A stretch of 10,395 nucleotides of DNA, taken from contig JAITRD010000096.1 of assembly GCA_031288575.1 (NCBI GenBank), positions 1 through 10,395 on the forward strand. Direction: 5' to 3'. This stretch comes from Treponema sp. (lineage in GTDB: Bacteria; Spirochaetota; Spirochaetia; Treponematales; Breznakiellaceae). Of the stretch, positions 1-6,136 are shown piece after piece (positions within the stretch are counted from its first letter, which is position 1; each line of letters begins with the position of its first letter). Under the pieces are notes generated by a model, which worked only from the letters and a program-made list of their open reading frames with translations, had not been told where the DNA came from and searched no databases. Position numbers and translations under genes: made by a program.

Positions 1-455
1 ATTAAAATGTCGGAGACGGATCTTTCATAACACCGGGCGTTCATCCACAGGGCGCCCCCGGCGGTTCCGGGCATGCCCGCAAGAAATTCCGGCCCCCCCC
101 GGTTTTCCGCCGCCAGCTCATCCGCCAGGGTATCCACGGGGGTCCCCGACCGGACCAGGACGGCGTCTCTCCCCGGAAGGAGGCGCCAGCTCTTCCAGCC
201 CGAGGTGTCCAGGACAATGCCCCGGATGCCCCGGTCGGCAACCAGGAGGTTCGCCCCGCCCCCCAGGATAAAGACCGGGACGCCCTCAGCCCCGGCCTGC
301 CCCAGGAGTTCCGCCGCGTATTCGGGGAAGCCCTCCCCCCGGGGCCGGACCCACACGTCCGCGGGGCCCCCTGCTTTAAAGGCGGTATGTAAAGCCAGGG
401 GTTCATCGTAACGGAGATCCCCGGTGAAGCCCGCCTGAGTATTGATTTTTTCCAT
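1..455 (-). CDS. murB: MurB, UDP-N-acetylenolpyruvoylglucosamine reductase, N-terminal part (runs off the left edge)
   Basis: MurB is the cytoplasmic FAD enzyme that uses NADPH to reduce UDP-GlcNAc-enolpyruvate to UDP-MurNAc in peptidoglycan synthesis. Reading the minus strand from the ATG at 455-453 gives 151 residues with no stop before the window edge. Visible motifs are LHTAFKAGG (about residues 22-30, the usual HTTFxIGG FAD-domain entry), VFILGGGANLLV (61-72, pyrophosphate-binding loop) and AGMPGTAGGALWMNARCYE (126-144, the usual GxPGTxGGAxxMNAGxY). The GGAxxMNA form is closer to type II MurB than to the E. coli type. The catalytic C-terminal part lies outside the window. No strong Shine-Dalgarno sequence precedes the start. 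It is transcribed divergently from cysS across 59 bp. A run of eight G occurs in the coding strand (93-100). Identification is firm from motifs; the exact start is likely but not proven. Confidence 0.93.
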   Translation of the reverse strand, partial: MEKINTQAGFTGDLRYDEPLALHTAFKAGGPADVWVRPRGEGFPEYAAELLGQAGAEGVPVFILGGGANLLVADRGIRGIVLDTSGWKSWRLLPGRDAVLVRSGTPVDTLADELAAENRGGPEFLAGMPGTAGGALWMNARCYERSVSDIL

Positions 456-486
456 GATTTTACATAACTTAGACATATTCAGAATC

Positions 487-492
487 ATTGTA
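487..492 (-). promoter_or_regulatory. Candidate -10 element for murB
   Basis: On the minus strand the 59-bp murB/cysS intergenic region contains TACAAT (5 of 6 matches to TATAAT), about 32 bases upstream of the murB ATG. The hexamer 17 bases further upstream, TGGAAC, is a poor -35 match. No convincing promoter for cysS was found on the plus strand. This is a weak, consensus-only call. Confidence 0.25.
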
Positions 493-505
493 CCAGATAC
501 ATTCC

Positions 506-510
506 GGAGG
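506..510 (+). promoter_or_regulatory. Ribosome binding site deciding the cysS start
   Basis: GGAGG lies 4 bases upstream of the ATG at 515. It fixes the cysS start there rather than at the in-frame TTG at 488, which has no such site and would add nine residues (MYQIHSGGS) that are not CysRS-like. Confidence 0.8.
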
Positions 511-514
511 TTCC

Positions 515-1963
515 ATGGCGCTTTCCTTCTATAATACCCTTGGACGTAGCCTGGAGGTTTTTGAACCCCGTAAAGCGGGGGAAGCCGGTTTTTACGGCTG
601 CGGCCCTACGGTATACAACTACGCCCATATCGGAAATTTACGGGCCTATGTCCTCCACGACATCCTTGTCAGGACCCTGCGGCGCCTGGGTTTTAAGGTA
701 ACCCATGTGATGAACATTACCGATGTGGGCCACCTCTCCGGAGACAACGACGAGGGGGATGACAAGATGGTAAAAAGCGCCGAGGAACGGGGCAAGAGTG
801 TCCTGGAAGTCGCCGATTTTTACACCCGGGCTTTTTTTCAGGATACGGAGCGGATGAACATTATCCGGCCCACGGTGGTCTGCCGGGCCACCGAGCACGT
901 GGCGGATATGATAGCCCTGATCGAAAAAATTGAAAGGGCGGGCTTTACCTATTTCGCCGGGGGCAACCTCTACTACGACATCACCAAGTTTCCTTCCTAC
1001 GGGGAACTGGCCCGGCTCCGGATGGAGGAGCTTAGGGCCGGGGCCCGGACCGGGGTGGACGAAAACAAACGGAACCCCCAGGATTTTGTCCTCTGGTTCA
1101 CCAAAAGCAAATTTGAAAACCAGGCCCTGGTTTGGGACAGTCCCTGGGGAAGGGGCTATCCGGGCTGGCATATTGAATGTTCCGCCATGAGCATCAAATA
1201 CCTGGGGGAACAGTTTGACATCCACGCCGGGGGGATCGATCATGTGCCCATCCATCATACCAACGAAATAGCCCAAAGCGAAGCCGCCACGGGAAAACAT
1301 CCCTGGGTCCGGTACTGGATCCATAACGAATTTCTGGTTTTGGACAAGGGGAAGATGTCCAAGTCTTCGGGGAACTTCCTCACCCTCCCTTCCTTGGCTG
1401 AGGCGGGCTACGAACCCCTGGACTACCGGTATTTCCTCCTGGGGGGCCATTACCGCAGCCAGCTCCAGTTTTCCTACGAAGCCCTGGAGGGCGCCCGGAA
1501 CGCCCGGAAATCCCTGAGGGACCGGATCCGGGCCTTGGCGGACAGGGCCGGCGGCATTCCCGCTCCGGCCGGAAACGGCGGGGGGCCGGAACTTCCGGCG
1601 GAGGGCAAGGCCGCTTCCTACCTTGCGGCCTTCATCCGGGCCATGGAGGACGATCTTTCCACCCCCCGGGCCCTGGCGGAACTCTGGGGGCTCCTCCGGG
1701 ATACCGCCCTTTCCCCGGGAGAGGCCCTTGCGGCCGCCCTGGACATGGACCGCATCCTGGGCCTGGGCCTCGCGGAAGAGGCGGGTAAAAAGGGAACCGA
1801 AGATCCGGATTTTGTCCGGAAAATAGAAGGGTTAATCGCGGAACGGAGCGAAGCAAAGAAGGCTAAGGATTTCGCCAGGGCCGATAAAATCCGGCAGGAG
1901 TTGAAAGAACAGGGGATTATTCTGGAAGACGGGGCCGGAGGCACGGCCTGGCGCCGCGGATGA
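515..1963 (+). CDS. cysS: Cysteinyl-tRNA synthetase (CysRS)
   Basis: This class I aminoacyl-tRNA synthetase charges tRNA-Cys with cysteine in the cytoplasm. The product is 482 residues, normal for bacterial CysRS. The N-terminal catalytic fold has YGCGPTVYNYAHIGN (27-41), which contains the first zinc ligand C29 and the HIGH-type motif HIGN. The second zinc ligand is C222 in WHIECSAM, and H247 and E251 in IHHTNEIAQSE complete the site. KMSKS is at 280-284. The helical anticodon-binding C-terminus ends with the typical run of charged residues (AKDFARADKIRQELKEQGI). One oddity is that the usual GGSDLxFPHHENEIAQSE segment reads GGIDHVPIHHTNEIAQSE; the zinc ligands are kept. The start at ATG 515 is chosen for its GGAGG site. 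The sigma factor starts 64 bases downstream, with no convincing terminator between them. Confidence 0.97.
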   Translation: MALSFYNTLGRSLEVFEPRKAGEAGFYGCGPTVYNYAHIGNLRAYVLHDILVRTLRRLGFKVTHVMNITDVGHLSGDNDEGDDKMVKSAEERGKSVLEVADFYTRAFFQDTERMNIIRPTVVCRATEHVADMIALIEKIERAGFTYFAGGNLYYDITKFPSYGELARLRMEELRAGARTGVDENKRNPQDFVLWFTKSKFENQALVWDSPWGRGYPGWHIECSAMSIKYLGEQFDIHAGGIDHVPIHHTNEIAQSEAATGKHPWVRYWIHNEFLVLDKGKMSKSSGNFLTLPSLAEAGYEPLDYRYFLLGGHYRSQLQFSYEALEGARNARKSLRDRIRALADRAGGIPAPAGNGGGPELPAEGKAASYLAAFIRAMEDDLSTPRALAELWGLLRDTALSPGEALAAALDMDRILGLGLAEEAGKKGTEDPDFVRKIEGLIAERSEAKKAKDFARADKIRQELKEQGIILEDGAGGTAWRRG

Positions 1964-2016
1964 ACCGGCTTTACCGGGAAAGGGATTTTAAATAAAAGCA
2001 TCAAGTTGTAACGAAT

Positions 2017-2020
2017 GAGG
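2017..2020 (+). promoter_or_regulatory. Ribosome binding site supporting a TTG start for the sigma factor
   Basis: GAGG is 7 bases upstream of TTG 2028 but 19 bases upstream of the in-frame ATG 2040. The spacing favours the TTG start. The alternative would remove only four residues. Confidence 0.5.
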
Positions 2021-2027
2021 AAAAAGC

Positions 2028-2612
2028 TTGTTTTTAGATATGGATGGAAAAGATTCCCAGCTCCCGAGGTCCGGATTTCCGGGGGACCTAACGGAATTCC
2101 GTAAACTCTACGATACGGTTTTCCCCATACTATTAAGGGTAGCCTGCCGTATTGTTAACAGCGAGGAAGCGGCGGAGGATCTCTGCCAGGAGGCTTTTTT
2201 TCGCCTGCATGAAAAAAACATGGTTTTTCCTAACCCCGAAGAGGCGAAATATTGGCTTATCCGGGTAGTTAAAAATGCCGCTTTAAATTACGCAAAACGG
2301 AAAGATCGGGAACGCAAGGCCTATCAAAAGGCTTTTCGGGAGGATGCCCGGGTTGAAGAAACAGGAGAAAATATCCTGATTAAAGAGGAAATGCAAAAAG
2401 AAATTCAGAAGGCTTTGGAAAAATTGCCGGAAAATTTACGGATAGTATTGATCTTGAAAGAATACGGGGAACTGAATTATAAAGAAATTGGCCGGGCTCT
2501 GGGAATTAGCGAAGGAAATGTAAAAGTCCGGGTATTCAGGGCCCGGGATCGATTAACCGGTTTTTTGGGAGCGGAAGACCGTTTCCGCAAGGATGGTTCT
2601 AATGTGTCCTGA
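2028..2612 (+). CDS. ECF-type RNA polymerase sigma factor (sigma-70 family)
   Basis: This predicted alternative sigma factor would direct RNA polymerase to a small regulon, usually in response to envelope or extracytoplasmic signals. The 194-residue product has only the two domains of an ECF sigma factor. Region 2 is at about 24-93 and includes AAEDLCQEAFFRLHE (48-62) and the helix YWLIRVVKNAALNYAKR (75-91). Region 4 is at about 126-176, with ALEKLPENLRIVL and the helix-turn-helix LNYKEIGRALGISEGNVKVR (149-168). A linker rich in Glu and Lys joins the two. The TTG start is favoured by GAGG spacing; ATG 2040 is the alternative. Its 3' end overlaps the anti-sigma gene by 11 bases, the classic arrangement. 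From memory, its position after cysS matches T. pallidum TP0092 (called RpoE/sigma-24). No clear ECF promoter was recognised in the 64 bases upstream, so autoregulation is possible but not visible. Confidence 0.93.
   Translation: MFLDMDGKDSQLPRSGFPGDLTEFRKLYDTVFPILLRVACRIVNSEEAAEDLCQEAFFRLHEKNMVFPNPEEAKYWLIRVVKNAALNYAKRKDRERKAYQKAFREDARVEETGENILIKEEMQKEIQKALEKLPENLRIVLILKEYGELNYKEIGRALGISEGNVKVRVFRARDRLTGFLGAEDRFRKDGSNVS
2589..2593 (+). promoter_or_regulatory. Ribosome binding site deciding the anti-sigma start
   Basis: AAGGA inside the end of the sigma-factor gene sits 8 bases before ATG 2602. It overlaps the alternative ATG 2593, which therefore has no site of its own. This favours 2602. 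Confidence 0.6.
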
Positions 2613-3198
2613 TCGTCAAATTCTTTCCGTTTATTTAGACGGCGAACTGCCTTCTCCATGGAAGGAGAAAATGGAAGCCCATCTTCAGTCCTGCGGAGCG
2701 TGCCGGGAACGGCTTGAAGGGTACCGGCGCCTTTCCCGGATTTTCAGGAATGACACGGCGGGGCGGGAGCTAAATTTTCCGGAATTCCGCCGGCAGGGGA
2801 CTAAAGAAAGGATCTGGCAAAATATCACCCGGCCCGACCGGGTGCGGCGGTGGAGGACGGATACGGTTAAGTTCCGGTACCGTACCCTTTCGCTTCCCCT
2901 TCCCGCGGCGCTTGTCCTTGCGGCGGTTTTTATTATGGCCCTTGCGGGGACCTTTTTCCGGCTGCCCCTTTTCGGAAAGGATCCGGGACAGGAGATGGCG
3001 GCCGCCCCGGGGATTGGCCTTGAGGTGGAGGGAATTGTACCGGTTTCTGATATGAACGGCGTTTTGCAATATCTGGGCAGCCAGGACACGGCTGATTTTG
3101 TTATTATCCGGCTTCCGGAAAGCAAGCATTTTATGGATTCCGGGGAACCTACTATTATCAAAGCGGCGGATTATACGAGGAGAAGCGGATCCCGATGA
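2602..3198 (+). CDS. Zinc-finger (zf-HC2) membrane anti-sigma factor
   Basis: This protein is predicted to hold the preceding ECF sigma factor at the membrane until a signal arrives. With the start at ATG 2602 the product is 198 residues. The N-terminal ZAS/zf-HC2 domain (1-45) has C2, YLDGEL (11-16), then H27, C31 and C34 in AHLQSCGAC (HxxxCxxC). The first Cys lies 25 residues before the His, close to the spacing in the redox sensor RsrA. A basic stretch (about 78-94) precedes one membrane segment (about 96-121: LPLPAALVLAAVFIMALAG and following). About 75 residues then lie outside the inner membrane, with GIVPVSDMNGVLQYLGSQDT and a C-terminal IIKAADYTRRSGSR; this region has no domain I recognise and may be the sensor. 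The gene overlaps the sigma gene by 11 bases and the next gene by ATGA. Partner assignment is inferred from position and domain type. Confidence 0.88.
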   Translation: MCPDRQILSVYLDGELPSPWKEKMEAHLQSCGACRERLEGYRRLSRIFRNDTAGRELNFPEFRRQGTKERIWQNITRPDRVRRWRTDTVKFRYRTLSLPLPAALVLAAVFIMALAGTFFRLPLFGKDPGQEMAAAPGIGLEVEGIVPVSDMNGVLQYLGSQDTADFVIIRLPESKHFMDSGEPTIIKAADYTRRSGSR

Positions 3199-3737
3199 AA
3201 CAAATGCGGTTGGCTCATACGGTAACCGTATTCGGAAGTTTATTGTTTCTCACCGCCAGCATCAAAGCCCAGGAATTTTCCCTGGAAGAGCTGTTCCCCC
3301 GGTTTAAGGAAGACGCGGTGGTGCTGGATATTGTTGCCCGGGTAGTGGAACGGAACCAGGAAGAGGTATGGAATTCGGTCAACTCCAAAGTTACCATTCC
3401 CGGGAGGCCTGTGGGATTAAAGCTGGTGGGGACAAATATTGTAGTTGCGGTTCAATTTACCCCCTACCTGCGGCGAAAGGGGAATAATATGCTGGTTGCC
3501 CAGGGACAAATCTGGGTAAATGTCCCTAATGAGGGCATCCGTTACAAGTCTACCATGCAGACCATACCCCTCGAATTCGGCGAGCAGATCTATTTTTTCC
3601 CCCTTGGTTCGGTTTCTTCTTCCGATGAGGCTTATATTGAAATTCAACTGGAGTTGCACCCTTATACCGAAGAGAATGCCCCTCCCCTTTCCCCTGACAC
3701 GCCGCCGCCTATTAAGGAAAATGCGCCATCCCCATGA
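3195..3737 (+). CDS. Secreted protein of unknown function, proline-rich C-terminus
   Basis: I do not recognise this 180-residue protein. It begins with a good Sec signal peptide: basic start MKQMR, hydrophobic core VTVFGSLLFLTAS, and probable signal peptidase I cleavage after IKA (residue 25). The mature part (26-180) looks like one beta-rich domain (GLKLVGTNIVVAVQFTPYL, MLVAQGQIWVNVP, IYFFPLGSVSSSDEAYIEIQ). It ends in a Pro-rich tail (about 163-180) suggesting a flexible or anchoring tip. There is no lipobox and no second membrane helix, so periplasmic location is likely. Its ATG overlaps the anti-sigma stop (ATGA) and its stop overlaps the next ATG (ATGA), implying translational coupling with both. 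GAGGAG 12 bases upstream or AAGCGGA 5 bases upstream could act as the ribosome site. Context suggests it belongs to the envelope module controlled or used by the sigma factor; that is inference. Confidence 0.85.
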   Translation: MKQMRLAHTVTVFGSLLFLTASIKAQEFSLEELFPRFKEDAVVLDIVARVVERNQEEVWNSVNSKVTIPGRPVGLKLVGTNIVVAVQFTPYLRRKGNNMLVAQGQIWVNVPNEGIRYKSTMQTIPLEFGEQIYFFPLGSVSSSDEAYIEIQLELHPYTEENAPPLSPDTPPPIKENAPSP

Positions 3738-5404
3738 GCGGTTCTCCCTTTTCTCCCGCCGGGCGTGCCGAAGCTTGCGGAGGCGGGCCCGTTTTTCTGT
3801 TTTTTTTCCTGCCCTTTGTTTTCTGTAGCTGCGGGGAGAAGGGGCCGCTTATTCTGTCTATTGACCCCCGGATGGGGATGATGGGAGAAATTCTCACCAT
3901 CCGGGGAGAAAATTTCGGTTCCCCCGGGGATGAATCCTACATCACCATTGGGGGCATTCCCCCCACCGGTTCTTCCTATATCGAATGGCGGGACGATTTT
4001 ATTTCCCTCACGGTTCCTGAATTCGGAGAAGCCGGCCTGGTATATGTCCACCGGGGAGGAAAAAAGAGCAACCCCATGCTTTTTTCAAACAAGGCAACCC
4101 TCCCCCAGCCCATGGAAAGGGATGAGGTGGGCATCGGCCCCCGGATTTTTTCGATAACCCCCCCTTCCGGTTCCGTCGGCTCCCTTATAACCATCAAGGG
4201 AAGCGGCTTCGGCAGTTCCCGGGAAGAAAGCGGCGTATTTTTTGCCTGGAACGCGGAAAGTTCCCTTGCGGCCCCGGCGGAAACCAGGAACGCCGAACCG
4301 GAATCAATAGAAGTTTTCGACGCTGAATTCGGTTATGATCTCTGGAGCGAGCGGGAAATCCGGGTCCGAGTCCCCGACGGGGCCGTTAACGGGAACCTTG
4401 AGGTCAGAACGAGCCGGGGTAATTCCCAGCCGGTTTCTTTTGAGGTGACGGAAAAATCGGGAAGCAAAACCTTTAAGGATAAATGGATCTACTCATTCTC
4501 CTATTCTGTGGATATCCAGGCAGCGGAAACATCCCTGCCGAATACCCTCTACCTCTGGATGCCCCATCCGGTTACTTCATCATCCCAGCGTAATACCCGG
4601 CTTTTATCCCGGAGCCGGGAGCCCTTTGTGGATAATTTCCGGGGGGCAACCCTTTTTCAATTAACCGATCTTGCCCCAATGGGCAAGGAGCGTATCAGCC
4701 AATCCTATCTCGTTACGGTTTATACAATAGAAACTTCGGTTAAAAGCCCCCCGGTCCGGCTTGATACGGGTTCCCCTGTCGCAACGATACATACCCAGCC
4801 GACCAGCCTCATTCCCTCGGATGATCCCCGGGTGGCGGAGCAAAGCAAAATCCTTACCGGCCGGGAGGCGAATCCCTATGAAAAGGCCCGGAAAATATAC
4901 CAATGGTTCATCCAGGAAGGGAAGATTCAGCGGGGATTCCTTTCCGGCGGGATAACGGAGGCATTGGAACAGGGGCGGATGGATTCTTATACCGCGTCCC
5001 TTCTTTTTTGCGCCATGGCCCGGGCCGCGGGAATTCCGGCCATTCCCGTATCGGGGGTTCTGGTCAGCCGGACCCTCACCGCCAGCCGCCATTATTGGGC
5101 GGAATTCTGGCTCGAAGGATTTGGCTGGATTCCCCTGGATCCCGCCCTGGGAGCGGGGGCCGCCCCGCCTTCCTTTATCCTTCGGGAAGACCGGGCCTCC
5201 TACTATTTCGGCAACCTGGATAACCAGCGGATCACCTTCTCCCGGGGACAGACGGTGCTTTCCCAGATGGATCCCCGGGGGCGTCTCGCGGCACATAACC
5301 GGGATTATGCCCTGCAAAATCTTTGGGAAGAAGCGGTCGGGGGGCTTGAATCTTATTCTTCTCTTTGGAGTGATGTTACTATTAGCGGCATATACGCACA
5401 GTAA
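3734..5404 (+). CDS. Lipoprotein with two IPT/TIG domains and a transglutaminase-like domain lacking the catalytic Cys
   Basis: The 556-residue product is predicted to be a surface or periplasmic lipoprotein. The hydrophobic core VFLFFFLPFVF (20-30) is followed by C31 and C33; C33 (FCSC) fits a relaxed spirochaetal lipobox. IPT/TIG immunoglobulin-like domains lie at about 37-118 (LILSIDPRMGMMGEILTIRGENFG) and about 136-238 (IFSITPPSGSVGSLITIKGSGFG). A central beta-rich region follows, and a transglutaminase-like core at about 376-470: SYTASLLFCAMARAAGIPA (418-436), SRHYWAEFW (451-459) and GWIPLDPA (464-471). H453 and D469 match the triad, but the catalytic Cys position aligns with S418, so cysteine-type catalysis is doubtful. 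The start ATG overlaps the previous stop (ATGA) and has only a distant AAGGA (15 bases). The signal n-region in this frame has little positive charge; an Arg-rich one is encoded in the neighbouring frame (see findings). Exact role unknown. Confidence 0.88.
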   Translation: MSGSPFSPAGRAEACGGGPVFLFFFLPFVFCSCGEKGPLILSIDPRMGMMGEILTIRGENFGSPGDESYITIGGIPPTGSSYIEWRDDFISLTVPEFGEAGLVYVHRGGKKSNPMLFSNKATLPQPMERDEVGIGPRIFSITPPSGSVGSLITIKGSGFGSSREESGVFFAWNAESSLAAPAETRNAEPESIEVFDAEFGYDLWSEREIRVRVPDGAVNGNLEVRTSRGNSQPVSFEVTEKSGSKTFKDKWIYSFSYSVDIQAAETSLPNTLYLWMPHPVTSSSQRNTRLLSRSREPFVDNFRGATLFQLTDLAPMGKERISQSYLVTVYTIETSVKSPPVRLDTGSPVATIHTQPTSLIPSDDPRVAEQSKILTGREANPYEKARKIYQWFIQEGKIQRGFLSGGITEALEQGRMDSYTASLLFCAMARAAGIPAIPVSGVLVSRTLTASRHYWAEFWLEGFGWIPLDPALGAGAAPPSFILREDRASYYFGNLDNQRITFSRGQTVLSQMDPRGRLAAHNRDYALQNLWEEAVGGLESYSSLWSDVTISGIYAQ

Positions 5405-5408
5405 GGAG
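5403..5408 (+). promoter_or_regulatory. Ribosome binding site of the UMP kinase homologue
   Basis: AAGGAG overlaps the stop codon of the preceding lipoprotein gene and lies 5 bases before ATG 5414. It supports both the start and co-transcription with the upstream block. Confidence 0.8.
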
Positions 5409-5413
5409 ACGAC

Positions 5414-6097
5414 ATGATTACGGTTATTTCCCTGGGAGGGTCCATTGTTGCCCCTGAAGGAGTGGATGAACTTTTTTTAACGGATTTTTTAGCCCTTATC
5501 CGGGCTGTTTTTGCGGAGGATGAAAAAAGGCGGTTCATCCTGGTTGTAGGCGGCGGGGGCCCCGCCCGATCCTGGCAGCGGGCTTACCGGAAAATTTGCG
5601 GCGGGGGGGATGATAAAAACGCCGACTGGATTGGGATCATGGCGACCCGCCTCAATGCCCAGCTTATCAAGGCGGTCATGGGGGAATGGTGTCTCCAGGA
5701 TGTGGTTATAGACCCCTCCCAGGCGGGAGCCTTTACCGGCCGGATCCTGGTAGCCGCGGGCTGGAAGCCGGGGTTTTCTTCGGATTACGACGCCGTTCTT
5801 TTGGCGGAACGTTTTCAGGCGGAACAGGTGATTAATTTATCCAATATTGAACAGGTCTACACCGATGATCCCAAAAAAAATCCCGACGCCAAACCGATAG
5901 ACCGCATTTCCTGGGTGGATTTTCGCGCCATGGTCGGGGATGAATGGATTCCCGGCAAAAATGTTCCCTTTGATCCCGTGGCAAGCCGGCATGCCGAAAA
6001 AACCGGCATTCAGGTAATATGCGCCGCCGGCCGCGACCTTGAAAACCTTAAAAGAATTTTAAAGGGAGAATCCTTTCTCGGGACGACCATAGGCTAA
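5414..6097 (+). CDS. UMP kinase of the archaeal type (amino acid kinase family)
   Basis: Proteins of this family phosphorylate UMP to UDP with ATP in the cytoplasm. The 227-residue length fits the archaeal-type UMP kinase subgroup, and the whole sequence follows it. It has SLGGSIVAP (6-14, phosphate-binding start), FILVVGGGGPAR (41-52), DWIGIMATRLNAQLIKA (71-87), KPGFSSDYDAVLLAE (118-132, where archaeal enzymes read GHTTDAVAALLAE), NIEQVYTDDPKKNPDAK (144-160), PFDPVASRHAEKTGI (185-199) and C-terminal GTTIG. Differences from archaeal enzymes such as Pyrococcus furiosus are the changed TTD loop and NIEQVY in place of NVDGVY, so substrate range may differ. It starts 9 bases after the lipoprotein gene and is probably in its operon, although it is not obviously an envelope function. 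The exact substrate is unproven, so no pyrH symbol is assigned. Confidence 0.82.
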   Translation: MITVISLGGSIVAPEGVDELFLTDFLALIRAVFAEDEKRRFILVVGGGGPARSWQRAYRKICGGGDDKNADWIGIMATRLNAQLIKAVMGEWCLQDVVIDPSQAGAFTGRILVAAGWKPGFSSDYDAVLLAERFQAEQVINLSNIEQVYTDDPKKNPDAKPIDRISWVDFRAMVGDEWIPGKNVPFDPVASRHAEKTGIQVICAAGRDLENLKRILKGESFLGTTIG

Positions 6098-6136
6098 AGC
6101 TTGTTTTATCCTCCCCTTTTCAGTACTATGCAGAAA

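Noticed and set aside
41..411. Open frames on both strands within the left 411 bases
   Set aside because: Neither resembles a protein family. The minus-strand frame starting at 455 and open to the edge gives clear MurB motifs, so these are shadows.
488..514. Extended cysS start at TTG 488
   Set aside because: There is no ribosome site before it, and GGAGG correctly precedes ATG 515. The extra nine residues are unlike CysRS.
638..1450. 270-codon open frame on the minus strand
   Set aside because: It lies entirely opposite cysS, its translation is low-complexity and Pro/Gly-rich, and cysS has all family motifs. It is a shadow of GC-rich codon use.
1965..1977. CCGG-CTTTA-CCGG repeat after cysS as a terminator
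   Set aside because: The stem is only 4 bp and no T-run follows, so it is too weak to call.
2016..2105. Short frame from ATG 2016 (29 codons) as a leader peptide before the sigma factor
   Set aside because: Its ATG overlaps the GAGG that serves TTG 2028. There is no ribosome site of its own and no attenuator-like structure.
4661..5317. 218-codon open frame on the minus strand
   Set aside because: It is opposite the lipoprotein gene, with no recognisable motifs or ribosome site.
2023..6107. Shared 12-mer AAAGCTTGTTTT at 2023-2034 and 6096-6107, both at gene borders
   Set aside because: A few 12-base matches are expected by chance in 10 kb, and the flanks do not match.
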